Origin: SAR324 cluster bacterium
GTDB lineage: Bacteria > SAR324 > NAC60-12
Assembly (NCBI GenBank): GCA_028281495.1
Contig: JANQJU010000020.1
Coordinates: 243,468-307,467, forward strand
Direction: 5' to 3'
Length of the DNA: 64,000 nt
Below, piece after piece: positions 27,724 to 36,687 of the stretch. The position numbers and the translations under genes were made by a program. Each line of letters opens with the position of its first letter. Position 1 is the first letter of the stretch. The notes under the pieces are model-generated. The model was not told the DNA's origin, ran no database searches, and saw only the letters and a program-made list of their open reading frames with translations.

Positions 27724-29016
27724 TTATTCGTATCTTAAAGATTCTGCTGGTTGTACACGAGCTGCTTTACTTGCAGGGTAAATGGTAATCAAGAAACAGA
27801 TTAGGAATGAACATATCCCAGTCAGAGCGATTTCTCCCCAATGGATTGCAATGGGAATTCGGTTGCCTCCGGGATACACTCCTGGTGGGATTTCAATAAT
27901 GTCGACCGTCATAATCAACCAACAGATGGCCAAACCAATAATCACTCCACATCCAGTGCCAATCGTACCTACGAGGGATCCTTGAATCATAAAAATTTTT
28001 CGGATGCTTCGGTCCGATGCTCCAATGGATTTCAAAATTGCGATCTCTTTGGACTTTTCTAGAACCATCATGATGAGAGAGCTGATGATATTGAAAGCAG
28101 CTACGGCAACAATCAAAAGTAACAGCACAAAGATCGCGATTTTTTCTAACTTCATCACGAAAAAAATTGCCTTATTGTCACTCGCCCAATTGTTGACTGC
28201 ATAACTAGGAAGCTGTTCTTGAACTTCCTCTGCCACCTCAGCGGCTGTCTCCGCATCATCGATACGCACCCCAATCCCTGTGACACGATCCCCCATTTTA
28301 TAAATTTTCTGGAGCAATCGGTAGTCCATGAAGGCTAAGACTTCATCATAACCAGAAATCCCAGATTCAAAAATGCCAATCACTTCTAATTTTTTCACAC
28401 GAGGTATTTCTCCAATAGGAGTCATACGCTCTTGAGTAGAGATAAGTTTCACTGTATCCCCTGGATACACTCCCAAGCTTTGGGCAAGTGCAGCACCTAA
28501 AATGATCCCTGCCATTTGCCGATTCTTTTGAGATTCCGCGTAAGACAACCGAGATAGCAAACGTTGTGAAATCTTCTGTTGTGCCTCAATCGAAGGAGGG
28601 TCGGTAGGGTAGACTTCTTCTCGGAGAAAGAGGCCTACCTCGGTGACATTAATTTCTCTTGCCGGATCAATCCCTCGGATCAAGGCTCCTTTAGGGCGAG
28701 CCTCTGCGGCAAGCAGAGCCTGTTGAAAGATATAAGGGGAGGTATAGCGAACTTCAGGGTGGGCTTGTATTTCTTGTTCAAGGTTTTGAATTTCAATCTC
28801 TTCTTCTACAAAACCAAACACGGTGACATGCGGTAAAGATCCGATGATGGCTTTACGAAGGTTATCACGAAAGCCATTGAGAACAGAGGTTGTTACAATC
28901 AGAGCCACCACGCCAAGCGCAACTCCACATACGGAAATCCAAGTGATCACTGAAATGGAACGGTCCTTTCGACGAGACCGCATGTAACGCAAACCGACAA
29001 ACAATTCATAGCTCAT
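27724..29016 (-). CDS. LolC/LolE-family lipoprotein-releasing permease
   Basis: Inner-membrane subunit of the Lol ABC transporter that extracts lipoproteins for transport to the outer membrane. It has 430 residues with an N-terminal membrane segment, a large MacB-like periplasmic domain (about 50-270) and three C-terminal membrane segments. The N-terminus MSYELFVGLRYMRSRRKD and the coupling segment KEIAILKSIGASDR are typical. The ATPase gene lolD is usually adjacent but is absent here. alaS is only 11 bp upstream, so the two probably share a transcript. Confidence 0.88.
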   Translation of the reverse strand: MSYELFVGLRYMRSRRKDRSISVITWISVCGVALGVVALIVTTSVLNGFRDNLRKAIIGSLPHVTVFGFVEEEIEIQNLEQEIQAHPEVRYTSPYIFQQALLAAEARPKGALIRGIDPAREINVTEVGLFLREEVYPTDPPSIEAQQKISQRLLSRLSYAESQKNRQMAGIILGAALAQSLGVYPGDTVKLISTQERMTPIGEIPRVKKLEVIGIFESGISGYDEVLAFMDYRLLQKIYKMGDRVTGIGVRIDDAETAAEVAEEVQEQLPSYAVNNWASDNKAIFFVMKLEKIAIFVLLLLIVAVAAFNIISSLIMMVLEKSKEIAILKSIGASDRSIRKIFMIQGSLVGTIGTGCGVIIGLAICWLIMTVDIIEIPPGVYPGGNRIPIAIHWGEIALTGICSFLICFLITIYPASKAARVQPAESLRYE

Positions 29017-29027
29017 AGAGCATCCTC

Positions 29028-31673
29028 TCAGTTGAGTCGTTCTTGTAGATACCGCTCAATCAAGGAGGGGGCTTGTTGAAGAGCGTGGGGTAACTTTTCA
29101 GGAGACTTGGCTCCAGCTTGAGCAAGGTGTGGCTTGCCACCACCGCGACCGTCAGCAAGCGCTGCAATCAAATTGATCACCTCCCCCGCTTTGACTTTTT
29201 GTGAGACCAAATCCGGTGAGACAACACAAAGGAAAGACAGCTTTCCATTGATGGTGGTAGCCAACACGGCTAATCCCGGATTCAGTTGTTCTCGAAGAGA
29301 ATCTCCTAAGCTCTTAAAAGCATCCATAGAATCGATGCTCACTTCGCTAATTAAGATCTTGGAACCCGAAACCTCCTGAACTTTTTGAAGCAGTTGGACG
29401 GCACTGCCGGAAGCCGATTCTTTTTTCAGCTCTTTTATTTCTTTTTCTAATTGTCGTTTCTCTTCTACGAAATGCTCTATAGCATTCGACAATTGTTCTG
29501 TAGGAACATTAAAAATTTGGCGTAAGTGGCTAACAATATGACCTTCTTGACGAGCTAGATTCTCTGCTATCTGGCCTGTGACTCCCACGATTCGGCGTAC
29601 CCCAGCAGCGATACCCATTTCCGAAGTAATACGAAATTGACCAATATCCCCGGTCGCTTTGACATGACACCCCCCACAGAGTTCTCGTGAAAATTCCGAT
29701 ACAAGAACCACACGGACTTGGTCTCCGTATTTCTCTCCAAATAGTGCAGTGACACCACTTTGAATGGCATCGTCATATGCGGTTTCGTAGATATTCAAGT
29801 CAATGTTTTCTCGAATTTTCTCATTCACAAGGACTTCCAACGTCGTGATCTGGTCGTCGGTCAGTTTTTCGGAATGGGTGAAGTCAAATCGCAAGTATTC
29901 GGGGTGCACAATCGAACCTGCCTGTTTGACGTGCGGGCCTAAGACTTGTTTCAAAGCGGCTTGTAGCAAATGAGTGGCTGTGTGGTTTGCAGTCGTAGGG
30001 CGACGTAGGTCCATTTGAACTTGTGCGGTCAAGGGGGCAGCAGTAGGTACGGCATTGCCTTCACAAAAGTGGATAATAGCATCTCCATCTTTTTGAACGT
30101 CCACCACTTGCCACTGGGTATCCCCCTGCTGCAATTGGCCCTGATCTGCGACCTGTCCTCCAGATTCGGCATAAAATGGAGTGCGATCTAATACGACTAA
30201 GAGTTGACCTTGATCATTTTGACTATATTTCTGGACAATGGCCTCTGTAGCAAACGTCTGATAGCCAATGAATTTCGAATGTTCTCCTGAGGAAACGTCA
30301 GTCCAATCGTCAATTTTCATTTGGAACTTGGCAGCTTCTCGTGCTCGATTTCGTTGAGCTGCCATCAAGCTTTCAAAACCTTCTTCATCAACGGTCAATT
30401 GACGTTCTTCACACATCAGCCGGGTCAAATCGAGGGGGAAACCATACGTATCGTAGAGTTTGAAGGCGGCTTCTCCAGAGAGCTGTTTGTGTCGTCCGAT
30501 TTCGGGCTGTTGTATCATTTGTTCAAATATCTCGAGGCCTCTATCTAAGGTGCGACCGAAGCTTTCTTCTTCTGCCTTAATGACACTTGCTGCATGTTGG
30601 GCTTGGGCTTGGATTTCTGGAAAGGCATCTCCCATCACGTCAACCAAAGTGGGAATCAGTTTGTAAATGAAAGGTTCATGCATTCCAAGAACTCGACCAA
30701 AACGAGTGGCTCGACGCAACATACGACGCATGACATAGCCACGTCCTTCATTAGAAGGCAATCCTCCATCGGCAATCGAGAAAGAGACTGAGCGCAAATG
30801 ATCCGCAATCACACGAAAGGCGGTTCCGATTTCACCCTCTTCATATTTTTGGCCAGTAATTTGGGAAATTGCTTCTAAAAGGGGAGTGAACAGGTCTGTT
30901 TCGTAATTCGAATGAACCTTTTGCATCACACGGCAAATACGCTCTAGTCCCATGCCGGTATCCACATGTTTATCGGGCAAAGCTTTCAACTCACCAGAGG
31001 GCAATCGGTTGTATTGAATGAATACGAGGTTCCATAATTCGACAAAACGCCAGCACCCTTCTTCAGCTACGGCACAAGTGTGTTGTTCACTCAAAGGGCA
31101 AGAGCCTTCTCCTAAGTCAATATGAATTTCTGAGCAGGGACCACAGGGGCCGACATCTCCCATCTCCCAAAAATTGTCTTTTTTGCTGCAACGTAAAATC
31201 TGATCGTGTTTGACAGATGTGCAAGATTTCCAAATTTCTTCTGTTTCCACATCGGCTTCCAAATTGTCCTGAGAGTCTCCTTCAAAAACGGTAACCCACA
31301 ATTTGTCAGCCGGGAGTCCCCATTTTTCGACAAAGAGTTCCCAAGCCCAGGTGATTGCTTCTTTTTTGAAATAGTCTCCAAATGACCAGTTCCCAAGCAT
31401 CTCAAAGAAGGTGTGGTGGTAGTTATCGCGTCCCACATCTTCCAGGTCATTGTGTTTGCCACTCGCACGGATACATTTTTGGGAATTGACAGCACGGGTG
31501 TAATCTCTTGTGCCGGTGGCTAAGAAAATATCTTTGAATTGGTTCATTCCTGCATTGGTGAATAAAAGAGTAGGATCATCGTTAGGAACGACCGGAGAAC
31601 TACGAACGTAGCGGTGCGCTTTGGATTCAAAAAAAGAAATGAATTCCTGGCGAATTTGTTGAGAAGTCTTCAA
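29028..31673 (-). CDS. alaS: Alanyl-tRNA synthetase
   Basis: Class II synthetase charging tRNA-Ala. Its 881 residues match the full-length bacterial enzyme. The N-terminal catalytic core begins with QIRQEFISFFESK and includes LLFTNAGMNQFKD. The editing domain carries HTATH and the CGGCH motif, the zinc and hydrolysis residues that clear Ser-tRNA-Ala. A C-Ala-like domain with the Gly-rich GRGGGKPHLAQAG ends the protein. The start is at 31673. Spacing to the downstream lolC/E-type gene is 11 bp. Confidence 0.98.
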   Translation of the reverse strand: MKTSQQIRQEFISFFESKAHRYVRSSPVVPNDDPTLLFTNAGMNQFKDIFLATGTRDYTRAVNSQKCIRASGKHNDLEDVGRDNYHHTFFEMLGNWSFGDYFKKEAITWAWELFVEKWGLPADKLWVTVFEGDSQDNLEADVETEEIWKSCTSVKHDQILRCSKKDNFWEMGDVGPCGPCSEIHIDLGEGSCPLSEQHTCAVAEEGCWRFVELWNLVFIQYNRLPSGELKALPDKHVDTGMGLERICRVMQKVHSNYETDLFTPLLEAISQITGQKYEEGEIGTAFRVIADHLRSVSFSIADGGLPSNEGRGYVMRRMLRRATRFGRVLGMHEPFIYKLIPTLVDVMGDAFPEIQAQAQHAASVIKAEEESFGRTLDRGLEIFEQMIQQPEIGRHKQLSGEAAFKLYDTYGFPLDLTRLMCEERQLTVDEEGFESLMAAQRNRAREAAKFQMKIDDWTDVSSGEHSKFIGYQTFATEAIVQKYSQNDQGQLLVVLDRTPFYAESGGQVADQGQLQQGDTQWQVVDVQKDGDAIIHFCEGNAVPTAAPLTAQVQMDLRRPTTANHTATHLLQAALKQVLGPHVKQAGSIVHPEYLRFDFTHSEKLTDDQITTLEVLVNEKIRENIDLNIYETAYDDAIQSGVTALFGEKYGDQVRVVLVSEFSRELCGGCHVKATGDIGQFRITSEMGIAAGVRRIVGVTGQIAENLARQEGHIVSHLRQIFNVPTEQLSNAIEHFVEEKRQLEKEIKELKKESASGSAVQLLQKVQEVSGSKILISEVSIDSMDAFKSLGDSLREQLNPGLAVLATTINGKLSFLCVVSPDLVSQKVKAGEVINLIAALADGRGGGKPHLAQAGAKSPEKLPHALQQAPSLIERYLQERLN

Positions 31674-31862
31674 GGTTCACGCTCCATCTAAAGGTGAATC
31701 ATCAGGATGAAAAAAGAATCTTCATGGCCGGAAATGAGAGGAAAAAAGAAGAAAAATTGACAAAGTTACCGCCAACAATCAAGTTCAACCGCTGGAGTGG
31801 AGGTTAGGAGTATCGGTTCTCCAAGTGGGTTCGGAGGGAGTCGAATGAGGAGAAGAAAAGGG

Positions 31863-32780
31863 TTATCTCACTTGAACGGTTTCGCTGCTTTTGTAGAAGA
31901 TGTAACGAAGCACGACGCCAAAGTTTCGTGAAGTTTGAGAAATGACCAAAGGGCTATTGCGGACTGCGGAAAAGGTCATATCGTTGAAAAAGTAAGTTCC
32001 CCCAAACCCCCAGCGGTCGGTCAGTTCCCAGAAGGTACTAATACCATACTGATAAGCAACTAAACCACCGTCGGGACGAAACAGTGGCCGGTCGTCAAGA
32101 ATGTGCTTCTCACGAACGCGATAGTAGAATTCATTGTAATTGTGATCCCCATAAAGCCAATTGACACTGAAGTCCAGGGAGTGATCGGAATCGCGTCCTA
32201 AGACTCGAAATTCTAAAGTCGGCTCGAAAGTGTTGCCAACGGCAGCAAAACCGCTACCCACCGTAGCACCATTCACAAAAGGGAGTTCAGCAACCAAATG
32301 GTCGGAGAAGAAAATCCGAAGTTGGAATCCGAAAAACAGAGCAAAGGGTAAATTAGGCATACCCCTTCGGGTGTAATTGGTAAATCGTGAAAGTTCAGCA
32401 CGGGGGTTGTCAAAGTCATCGGGCGGGGTAGCATCCTCATCGTCGCTTTCTACGGGAGCACGTCCATTGAGCGCGATATCCAATTCTACAGATTCGCTGT
32501 CCAGTAAAAAGAGCTTACTTTCTTGCCCAATTTCGAAGAAGTCAGTTCGATAGATTAAAAGTGGAAAGGGAAGGGTGCCCTTATAATATTGATTGGCTCC
32601 CAAATAGTGTGGAAATTGGAAATACACAACCCCCAAACCAGTTTCTAACTTCGGACGGGTCCTGGCTTGAGCTAGATCTAAACACATGAAATAAGAGAGC
32701 AAACCTCCGGAAAAGAGGCATATAAGAAGTTTGGTTGGCATCTGCCAGCTTGCCAAGTGACTGGTATATATATTGCTCAT
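31863..32780 (-). CDS. MipA/OmpV-family outer-membrane protein
   Basis: Predicted outer-membrane beta-barrel of 305 residues. A signal peptide lies near residues 18-40 (ending AQA), preceded by an unusually long n-region. A later in-frame ATG near residue 14 may be the real start. The family pattern shows ETGLGVVYFQFPHYLGA, a spaced series of aromatic-ended strands, and a final strand rich in Tyr/Phe. MipA binds lytic transglycosylases and PBP1B in E. coli, but members differ in role. It is divergent from the 91-residue gene. Confidence 0.75.
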   Translation of the reverse strand: MSNIYTSHLASWQMPTKLLICLFSGGLLSYFMCLDLAQARTRPKLETGLGVVYFQFPHYLGANQYYKGTLPFPLLIYRTDFFEIGQESKLFLLDSESVELDIALNGRAPVESDDEDATPPDDFDNPRAELSRFTNYTRRGMPNLPFALFFGFQLRIFFSDHLVAELPFVNGATVGSGFAAVGNTFEPTLEFRVLGRDSDHSLDFSVNWLYGDHNYNEFYYRVREKHILDDRPLFRPDGGLVAYQYGISTFWELTDRWGFGGTYFFNDMTFSAVRNSPLVISQTSRNFGVVLRYIFYKSSETVQVR

Positions 32781-32832
32781 TTAGTAAAGAGAATAAACAT
32801 GGACTCGAAGAATATACTGAGAGGTCAATGGT

Positions 32833-33108
32833 ATGAGCACCACATCAAAAGAGGAGCCTATGTGGATACAATTATATGGGGAATCCATCAATTTAAATAA
32901 TGTAAGTCGTTTTTGGTTAGAGCAGGACCGTTCTTCTGACGGTTCAATCATTCCAACATTAAAGATTCAACTCGCGAGCCATCGCCCAGGGGAGTGGCTG
33001 GAATTTGAAATTCGTTCAAATGGGGAAGATGGCAAAAGTAGTATCGAGATTGCCGAAGAGGCATTAGAAGAACTGCGATCTGCCATTGGGCAACATGTTG
33101 TTTTGTGA
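32833..33108 (+). CDS. Small protein, unknown function
   Basis: This 91-residue protein is not recognised. It starts at the ATG at 32833 behind GAGG. A second in-frame ATG at 32860 is also preceded by a good site (GAGGAG), so the true protein may be nine residues shorter. It is acidic with Trp residues and no signal peptide or membrane segment, and ends in a helix (EEALEELRSAIGQ). It lies 38 bp upstream of pyrE in the same direction and may be cotranscribed. Confidence 0.55.
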   Translation: MSTTSKEEPMWIQLYGESINLNNVSRFWLEQDRSSDGSIIPTLKIQLASHRPGEWLEFEIRSNGEDGKSSIEIAEEALEELRSAIGQHVVL

Positions 33109-33146
33109 ACCAAGTTGTTTCGGTTGGATAGCTATTAATAGGAATC

Positions 33147-33824
33147 ATGATGTCAGAGTATAAAGAGCAATTTATTCATTTTTTGATTCATGCGGAAGCC
33201 CTGCAGTTTGGGGAGTTCACTTTGAAAAGTGGCCGAGTTTCTCCATATTTTTTCAATTCATCACTGTTCAATACAGGCAGGATGATTTCGCGACTTGGCT
33301 ATTTTTATGCTGCTGCAATTCAAGCTTTGGAACCAAACGCCTCATTGATCTTCGGACCTGCCTACAAAGGAATCCCTTTGTGTATAGCCACTGCAAGCGC
33401 ACTGGCGGACCATTTTGATCGAGATATTGGTTACTTTTTTAATCGGAAGGAAGCCAAAACTCATGGAGATAAAGGCCTTTTAGTTGGCAGTCATCCGAAA
33501 TCAGTCGACCGTATTATTATGGTGGATGATGTGATTACCGATGGAGCAACTAAAAAAGAGGCCTTAAACATGGTGCAGCAATTGTCCAATGCCACGCTGG
33601 CGGGAATTGTAATCGCAGTAGATCGCATGGAAAGCAACACAGAGGGAAAAGACACCTGCATGGAGTTTCAAAATGAAACAGGAATTCCAGTGCAGTCCAT
33701 TGTAACCATTGAGGAAATTTGCGAATACTTGCTCGACCGAAAGATCGATGGTAAAGTTTATATAACGTCAGAAATTTACCAGCGTATTGAAGCGTATTTG
33801 CAAAAATACAAGGTCCGCCCGTAA
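33147..33824 (+). CDS. pyrE: Orotate phosphoribosyltransferase
   Basis: Pyrimidine synthesis enzyme making orotidine 5'-phosphate from orotate and PRPP. It has the N-terminal LKSGRVSPYFFN, the flexible-loop basic residues near RKEAKTHGDKG, and the PRPP loop MVDDVITDGATK. Length is 225 residues, typical of the dimeric enzyme. Two ATGs in a row begin the frame. It is followed 14 bp later by the HEPN-like gene and then the Nudix gene, all co-directional. Confidence 0.96.
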   Translation: MMSEYKEQFIHFLIHAEALQFGEFTLKSGRVSPYFFNSSLFNTGRMISRLGYFYAAAIQALEPNASLIFGPAYKGIPLCIATASALADHFDRDIGYFFNRKEAKTHGDKGLLVGSHPKSVDRIIMVDDVITDGATKKEALNMVQQLSNATLAGIVIAVDRMESNTEGKDTCMEFQNETGIPVQSIVTIEEICEYLLDRKIDGKVYITSEIYQRIEAYLQKYKVRP

Positions 33825-33838
33825 TCTCAAAGCCTGCC

Positions 33839-34273
33839 ATGCTCAAATCTGCTGAGTCGCCGCGTAGCATCCAACGAGGAAAGATTTCTTGGGAGCAAGC
33901 GCAAAGCGATCTCCAAACTGCGAAGTCTTTTTTAAAATCTTCCCCGGGTAAATCCAGTCTGCTGAGTGCCCAAGCTGCGGTCAATGCCCTGAGTTCTGTT
34001 TTGGAAGCCCATGGTTATTTCCAGCTGCCCACCTTTTCGGCAGTGGAGTTGGTAGGGGAGTGTGTGAATCTTGATTCGAATTTTGAATCGATCCGCTCTG
34101 CATGTTATGTCTTAGACGGCACGATCGAACGAGATATGTTTGGCATGCAACATACCGAAACAATCCGTTTCACCCCTTCCTTTGCCAAATCCTGTTTTAA
34201 GTCCAGTGAACAAGTTATCAAGCATATCAAAGCTTACTGGAAGCAAAATAAGGACCGATTTTTTACCCCTTAA
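33839..34273 (+). CDS. HEPN-like helical protein
   Basis: A protein of 144 residues, all-helical in appearance. The segment around SAQAAVNALSSVLEAHG, with preceding AKSFLKSS and following SAVELVGEC, resembles a HEPN domain. That fold is found in toxin RNases and nucleotidyltransferase partners. I do not see the RxxxxH motif of active HEPN RNases, so catalysis is doubtful. No MNT partner gene is adjacent. It lies between pyrE and the Nudix gene with short gaps. Confidence 0.5.
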   Translation: MLKSAESPRSIQRGKISWEQAQSDLQTAKSFLKSSPGKSSLLSAQAAVNALSSVLEAHGYFQLPTFSAVELVGECVNLDSNFESIRSACYVLDGTIERDMFGMQHTETIRFTPSFAKSCFKSSEQVIKHIKAYWKQNKDRFFTP

Positions 34274-34285
34274 ATCCAGCTTTCC

Positions 34286-34939
34286 ATGCTTGAAACGATC
34301 CAACGTCGACTTGCCGGATATCATCCTCCTGAAAACCCAAATGTGAACAATCGTGCTTCTGTGTTGATCCCCGTGTTTGAGGACAGGGGAGAGGTTCATC
34401 TCTGGTTGACCCGCCGTTCGCCTCATTTACGATCACACTCCGGACAGGTGGCCTTTCCAGGGGGGAAACAAGACGTGTCCGATGCCAATGCGCTTCACGC
34501 GGCTTTGCGCGAGTCTGAAGAAGAAATCGGACTTTCAGCAGAACAAGTGGAAGTGATCGGCAAATTGGATCAGATCATTTCACGAAATTTCTTATTGGTG
34601 ACCCCTTTTGTAGGACGAGTCACCGAAACATTTTTCCCACACCCCAACCCTACCGAGATCGACCAAGTCTTTTCAGTTCCCCTCTCTTTTTTCACAGAAA
34701 CACAGCATCATTACAGTGAAGAGCATTGGCACGGAGGGGTTGTCTATTTGGTGCATCATTTTGATTTCGAAGGTTTTGACATTTGGGGATTGACCGCACT
34801 CCTCATCTTACGCTTTCTCGAAGTAGCCTGCGATTACCATCCTGATTACCCCATCCACCATCCGGAAGCGCCCAGTTTCATGGAGTTGACACAACGCTTT
34901 CGAGAGGAACACATCCGTGAACATTGGCGGATGGATTGA
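34286..34939 (+). CDS. Nudix hydrolase, CoA pyrophosphatase type
   Basis: Pyrophosphohydrolase of the YeaB/NudL-like group (217 residues). The Nudix box is visible, with a GGK start (VAFPGGKQD) and the catalytic helix RESEEEIGL. The preceding LTRRSPHLRSHSGQVAFPG is the segment shared by CoA-diphosphate hydrolases. It may recycle CoA or remove oxidised CoA. The gene sits 12 bp after the HEPN-like gene and is convergent with aroK across a short repeat-containing spacer. Confidence 0.88.
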   Translation: MLETIQRRLAGYHPPENPNVNNRASVLIPVFEDRGEVHLWLTRRSPHLRSHSGQVAFPGGKQDVSDANALHAALRESEEEIGLSAEQVEVIGKLDQIISRNFLLVTPFVGRVTETFFPHPNPTEIDQVFSVPLSFFTETQHHYSEEHWHGGVVYLVHHFDFEGFDIWGLTALLILRFLEVACDYHPDYPIHHPEAPSFMELTQRFREEHIREHWRMD

Positions 34940-35011
34940 GGTTTGCATTCCCCAAACCATCACAGACAAATGATCTACAGACGACCAAGAGCTGGCAACA
35001 CGATCAACGTG

Positions 35012-35080
35012 TGATCTGCAAGGCAATCATGGATAACGAATGATCTGCGAGACAATCAGAGATAACGAATGATCTGCGAT
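35012..35080. repeat. 29-bp tandem direct repeat at the 3' end of aroK
   Basis: Two near-identical 29-bp units lie at 35012-35040 and 35041-35069. A third partial unit starts at 35070 (TGATCTGCGATGCAAT). The sequence TGATCTGC opens each unit and GATAACGAA closes the first two. The third copy and part of the second encode the C-terminus and stop of aroK, so the repeat crosses the gene boundary. It looks like a small minisatellite generated by slippage. Confidence 0.85.
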
Positions 35081-35550
35081 GCAATGCGATGTGGCGAGAG
35101 GTTTTGTGTGTCCACGATATGATCGGCCTGTTCGTAATAAGGCATCCGTTCATCGAGGAGCGATGTGATCTTTTCGGTAGGGTTCTCGACTTTAAGAAGT
35201 GGACGATGTTGAGATCGAAGGACCCGCTCTAGGATCACTTCTTTGGGAGCTTTCAAGTAAATCACAGTACCAATTTGACGCATCAGTTCCAAATTTCCTT
35301 GGGTCATAATCGCTCCCCCTCCAGTCGAAATGACTGTATTTTGAAGAGAACGCATACGGCTGAGCAATTTGGTTTCCAATGCTCGGAAATGGGTTTCCCC
35401 TTGATATTCAAAGATATCGGAAATGGCACAGCCCGCTTCTTGTTCGATTTGGTCATCCATATCTAAGAAGTGATAACCCAATCGTTGAGCAAGCTTGCGG
35501 CCGATTGTTGTTTTTCCAGCACCCATCAAGCCAATGAGAACAATATTCAT
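35056..35550 (-). CDS. aroK: Shikimate kinase
   Basis: ATP-dependent phosphorylation of shikimate in the chorismate pathway. The Walker A motif GLMGAGKTT begins near residue 7, the shikimate-binding DMDDQIE follows at about 31-37, and the lid has VLRSQHRPLL. Length is 164 residues, normal. Its start overlaps the mnmA stop by 4 bp, so the two are translationally coupled. The last codons fall in a tandem repeat (separate entry), which may have altered the C-terminus. Confidence 0.94.
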   Translation of the reverse strand: MNIVLIGLMGAGKTTIGRKLAQRLGYHFLDMDDQIEQEAGCAISDIFEYQGETHFRALETKLLSRMRSLQNTVISTGGGAIMTQGNLELMRQIGTVIYLKAPKEVILERVLRSQHRPLLKVENPTEKITSLLDERMPYYEQADHIVDTQNLSPHRIASQIIRYL

Positions 35551-36644
35551 GCTGCTACTTTTTGGAAATCGCAGGAGTCGATCCAGCCGCCTCCTAGCAG
35601 TATGTCTTCATGATAAAACACCGCAGCTTGACCTGGAGCTACCGAACGGACCGGAGATTCCAATTCAAGCCTGACGGTATGATTGGATTGGGGGAAGATC
35701 TTCGCAGAAACCCCTATATGGGAGTATCGTAATTTGGCAGTAGCAACAAGTGGTTTGGAAATCGGATCAATGGAAACCCAGTTTACCTCGGAAACATAAA
35801 CCGTTTGAACATACGTTTCTTCAGATTTCCCTAAAATGACTTGGTTCGTTTCTGCATCCAAGTGCACGACATAATAGGGAGTGCTATCGCTGATTCCCAG
35901 CCCACGGCGTTGACCGACTGTATAATAGGGCAAGCCTTGATGCTGTCCTAATATTTCTCCAGAAGTACCAACGAAGTTTCCTGGTTCAGGGCGAGTGGAA
36001 AGTTGGGTGTTCAGGAATTGACGGTAGTCTTTAGGAACGAAACAAATTTCTTGGCTATCTGGTTTTTGAGCAGAAGCGAGGCCATATTGGGCAGCGATCT
36101 CTCGGATTTCCGACTTTTTATAGTCGGCTAAAGGAAACAGGAGTCGTGGTATCTCGTAGGAGCGCAAGCCATATAGAAAGTACGTCTGATCTTTTCGACG
36201 ATCTTTGGGGCGTGAAATCTGATGCTGTCCAGAAACGGGATCTTGAGTCACACGTGCATAATGTCCGGTTGCTAAGTAATCACAGGCCAGCTCGTCCGCT
36301 TTTTCTAGCAAATATCGGCTTTTGATTTTTTTGTTACACATGACACATGGATTGGGCGTTTTGCCATTCACATATTCTTTCACAAAATAATCAATAACAT
36401 TTTCTTGGAACTCCTCTTGGAAATCAATGACATAAAACGGGACATCCAGGCGACTGCATACGGCACGGGCATCCAAGGCCTCATCTAAGGAACAACAACT
36501 TTTATTTTTTCGTTCCTCTGGAGGTGCATTGTACAATTTCATATGAATTCCAATCACTTCGTAGCCTTGTTCTTTTAAGAGGGCCGCAGCAACAGAGGAA
36601 TCCACACCACCGCTCATTGCGATAGCAACTCGTTGTTTTTTCAT
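35547..36644 (-). CDS. mnmA: tRNA-specific 2-thiouridylase MnmA
   Basis: Installs 2-thiouridine at U34 of tRNAs for Lys, Glu and Gln. The PP-loop AMSGGVDSS is at residues 9-17. The catalytic cysteines are in NPCVMCNK and in SQEICFVP, and the active-site GHYAR is present. Its 365 residues match the full-length enzyme with the C-terminal beta-barrel. It is 4-bp overlapped with aroK. The sulfur donors (IscS/TusA-E) are not nearby. Confidence 0.96.
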   Translation of the reverse strand: MKKQRVAIAMSGGVDSSVAAALLKEQGYEVIGIHMKLYNAPPEERKNKSCCSLDEALDARAVCSRLDVPFYVIDFQEEFQENVIDYFVKEYVNGKTPNPCVMCNKKIKSRYLLEKADELACDYLATGHYARVTQDPVSGQHQISRPKDRRKDQTYFLYGLRSYEIPRLLFPLADYKKSEIREIAAQYGLASAQKPDSQEICFVPKDYRQFLNTQLSTRPEPGNFVGTSGEILGQHQGLPYYTVGQRRGLGISDSTPYYVVHLDAETNQVILGKSEETYVQTVYVSEVNWVSIDPISKPLVATAKLRYSHIGVSAKIFPQSNHTVRLELESPVRSVAPGQAAVFYHEDILLGGGWIDSCDFQKVAA

Positions 36645-36687
36645 AGGGCGATACTAAGGGATGAAATAATGGAAAGGAGCAGGCAGG

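Noticed and set aside
34729..34746. TGGCACG sequence as a second sigma-54 promoter
   Set aside because: It lies inside the Nudix gene and lacks GC at the required distance.
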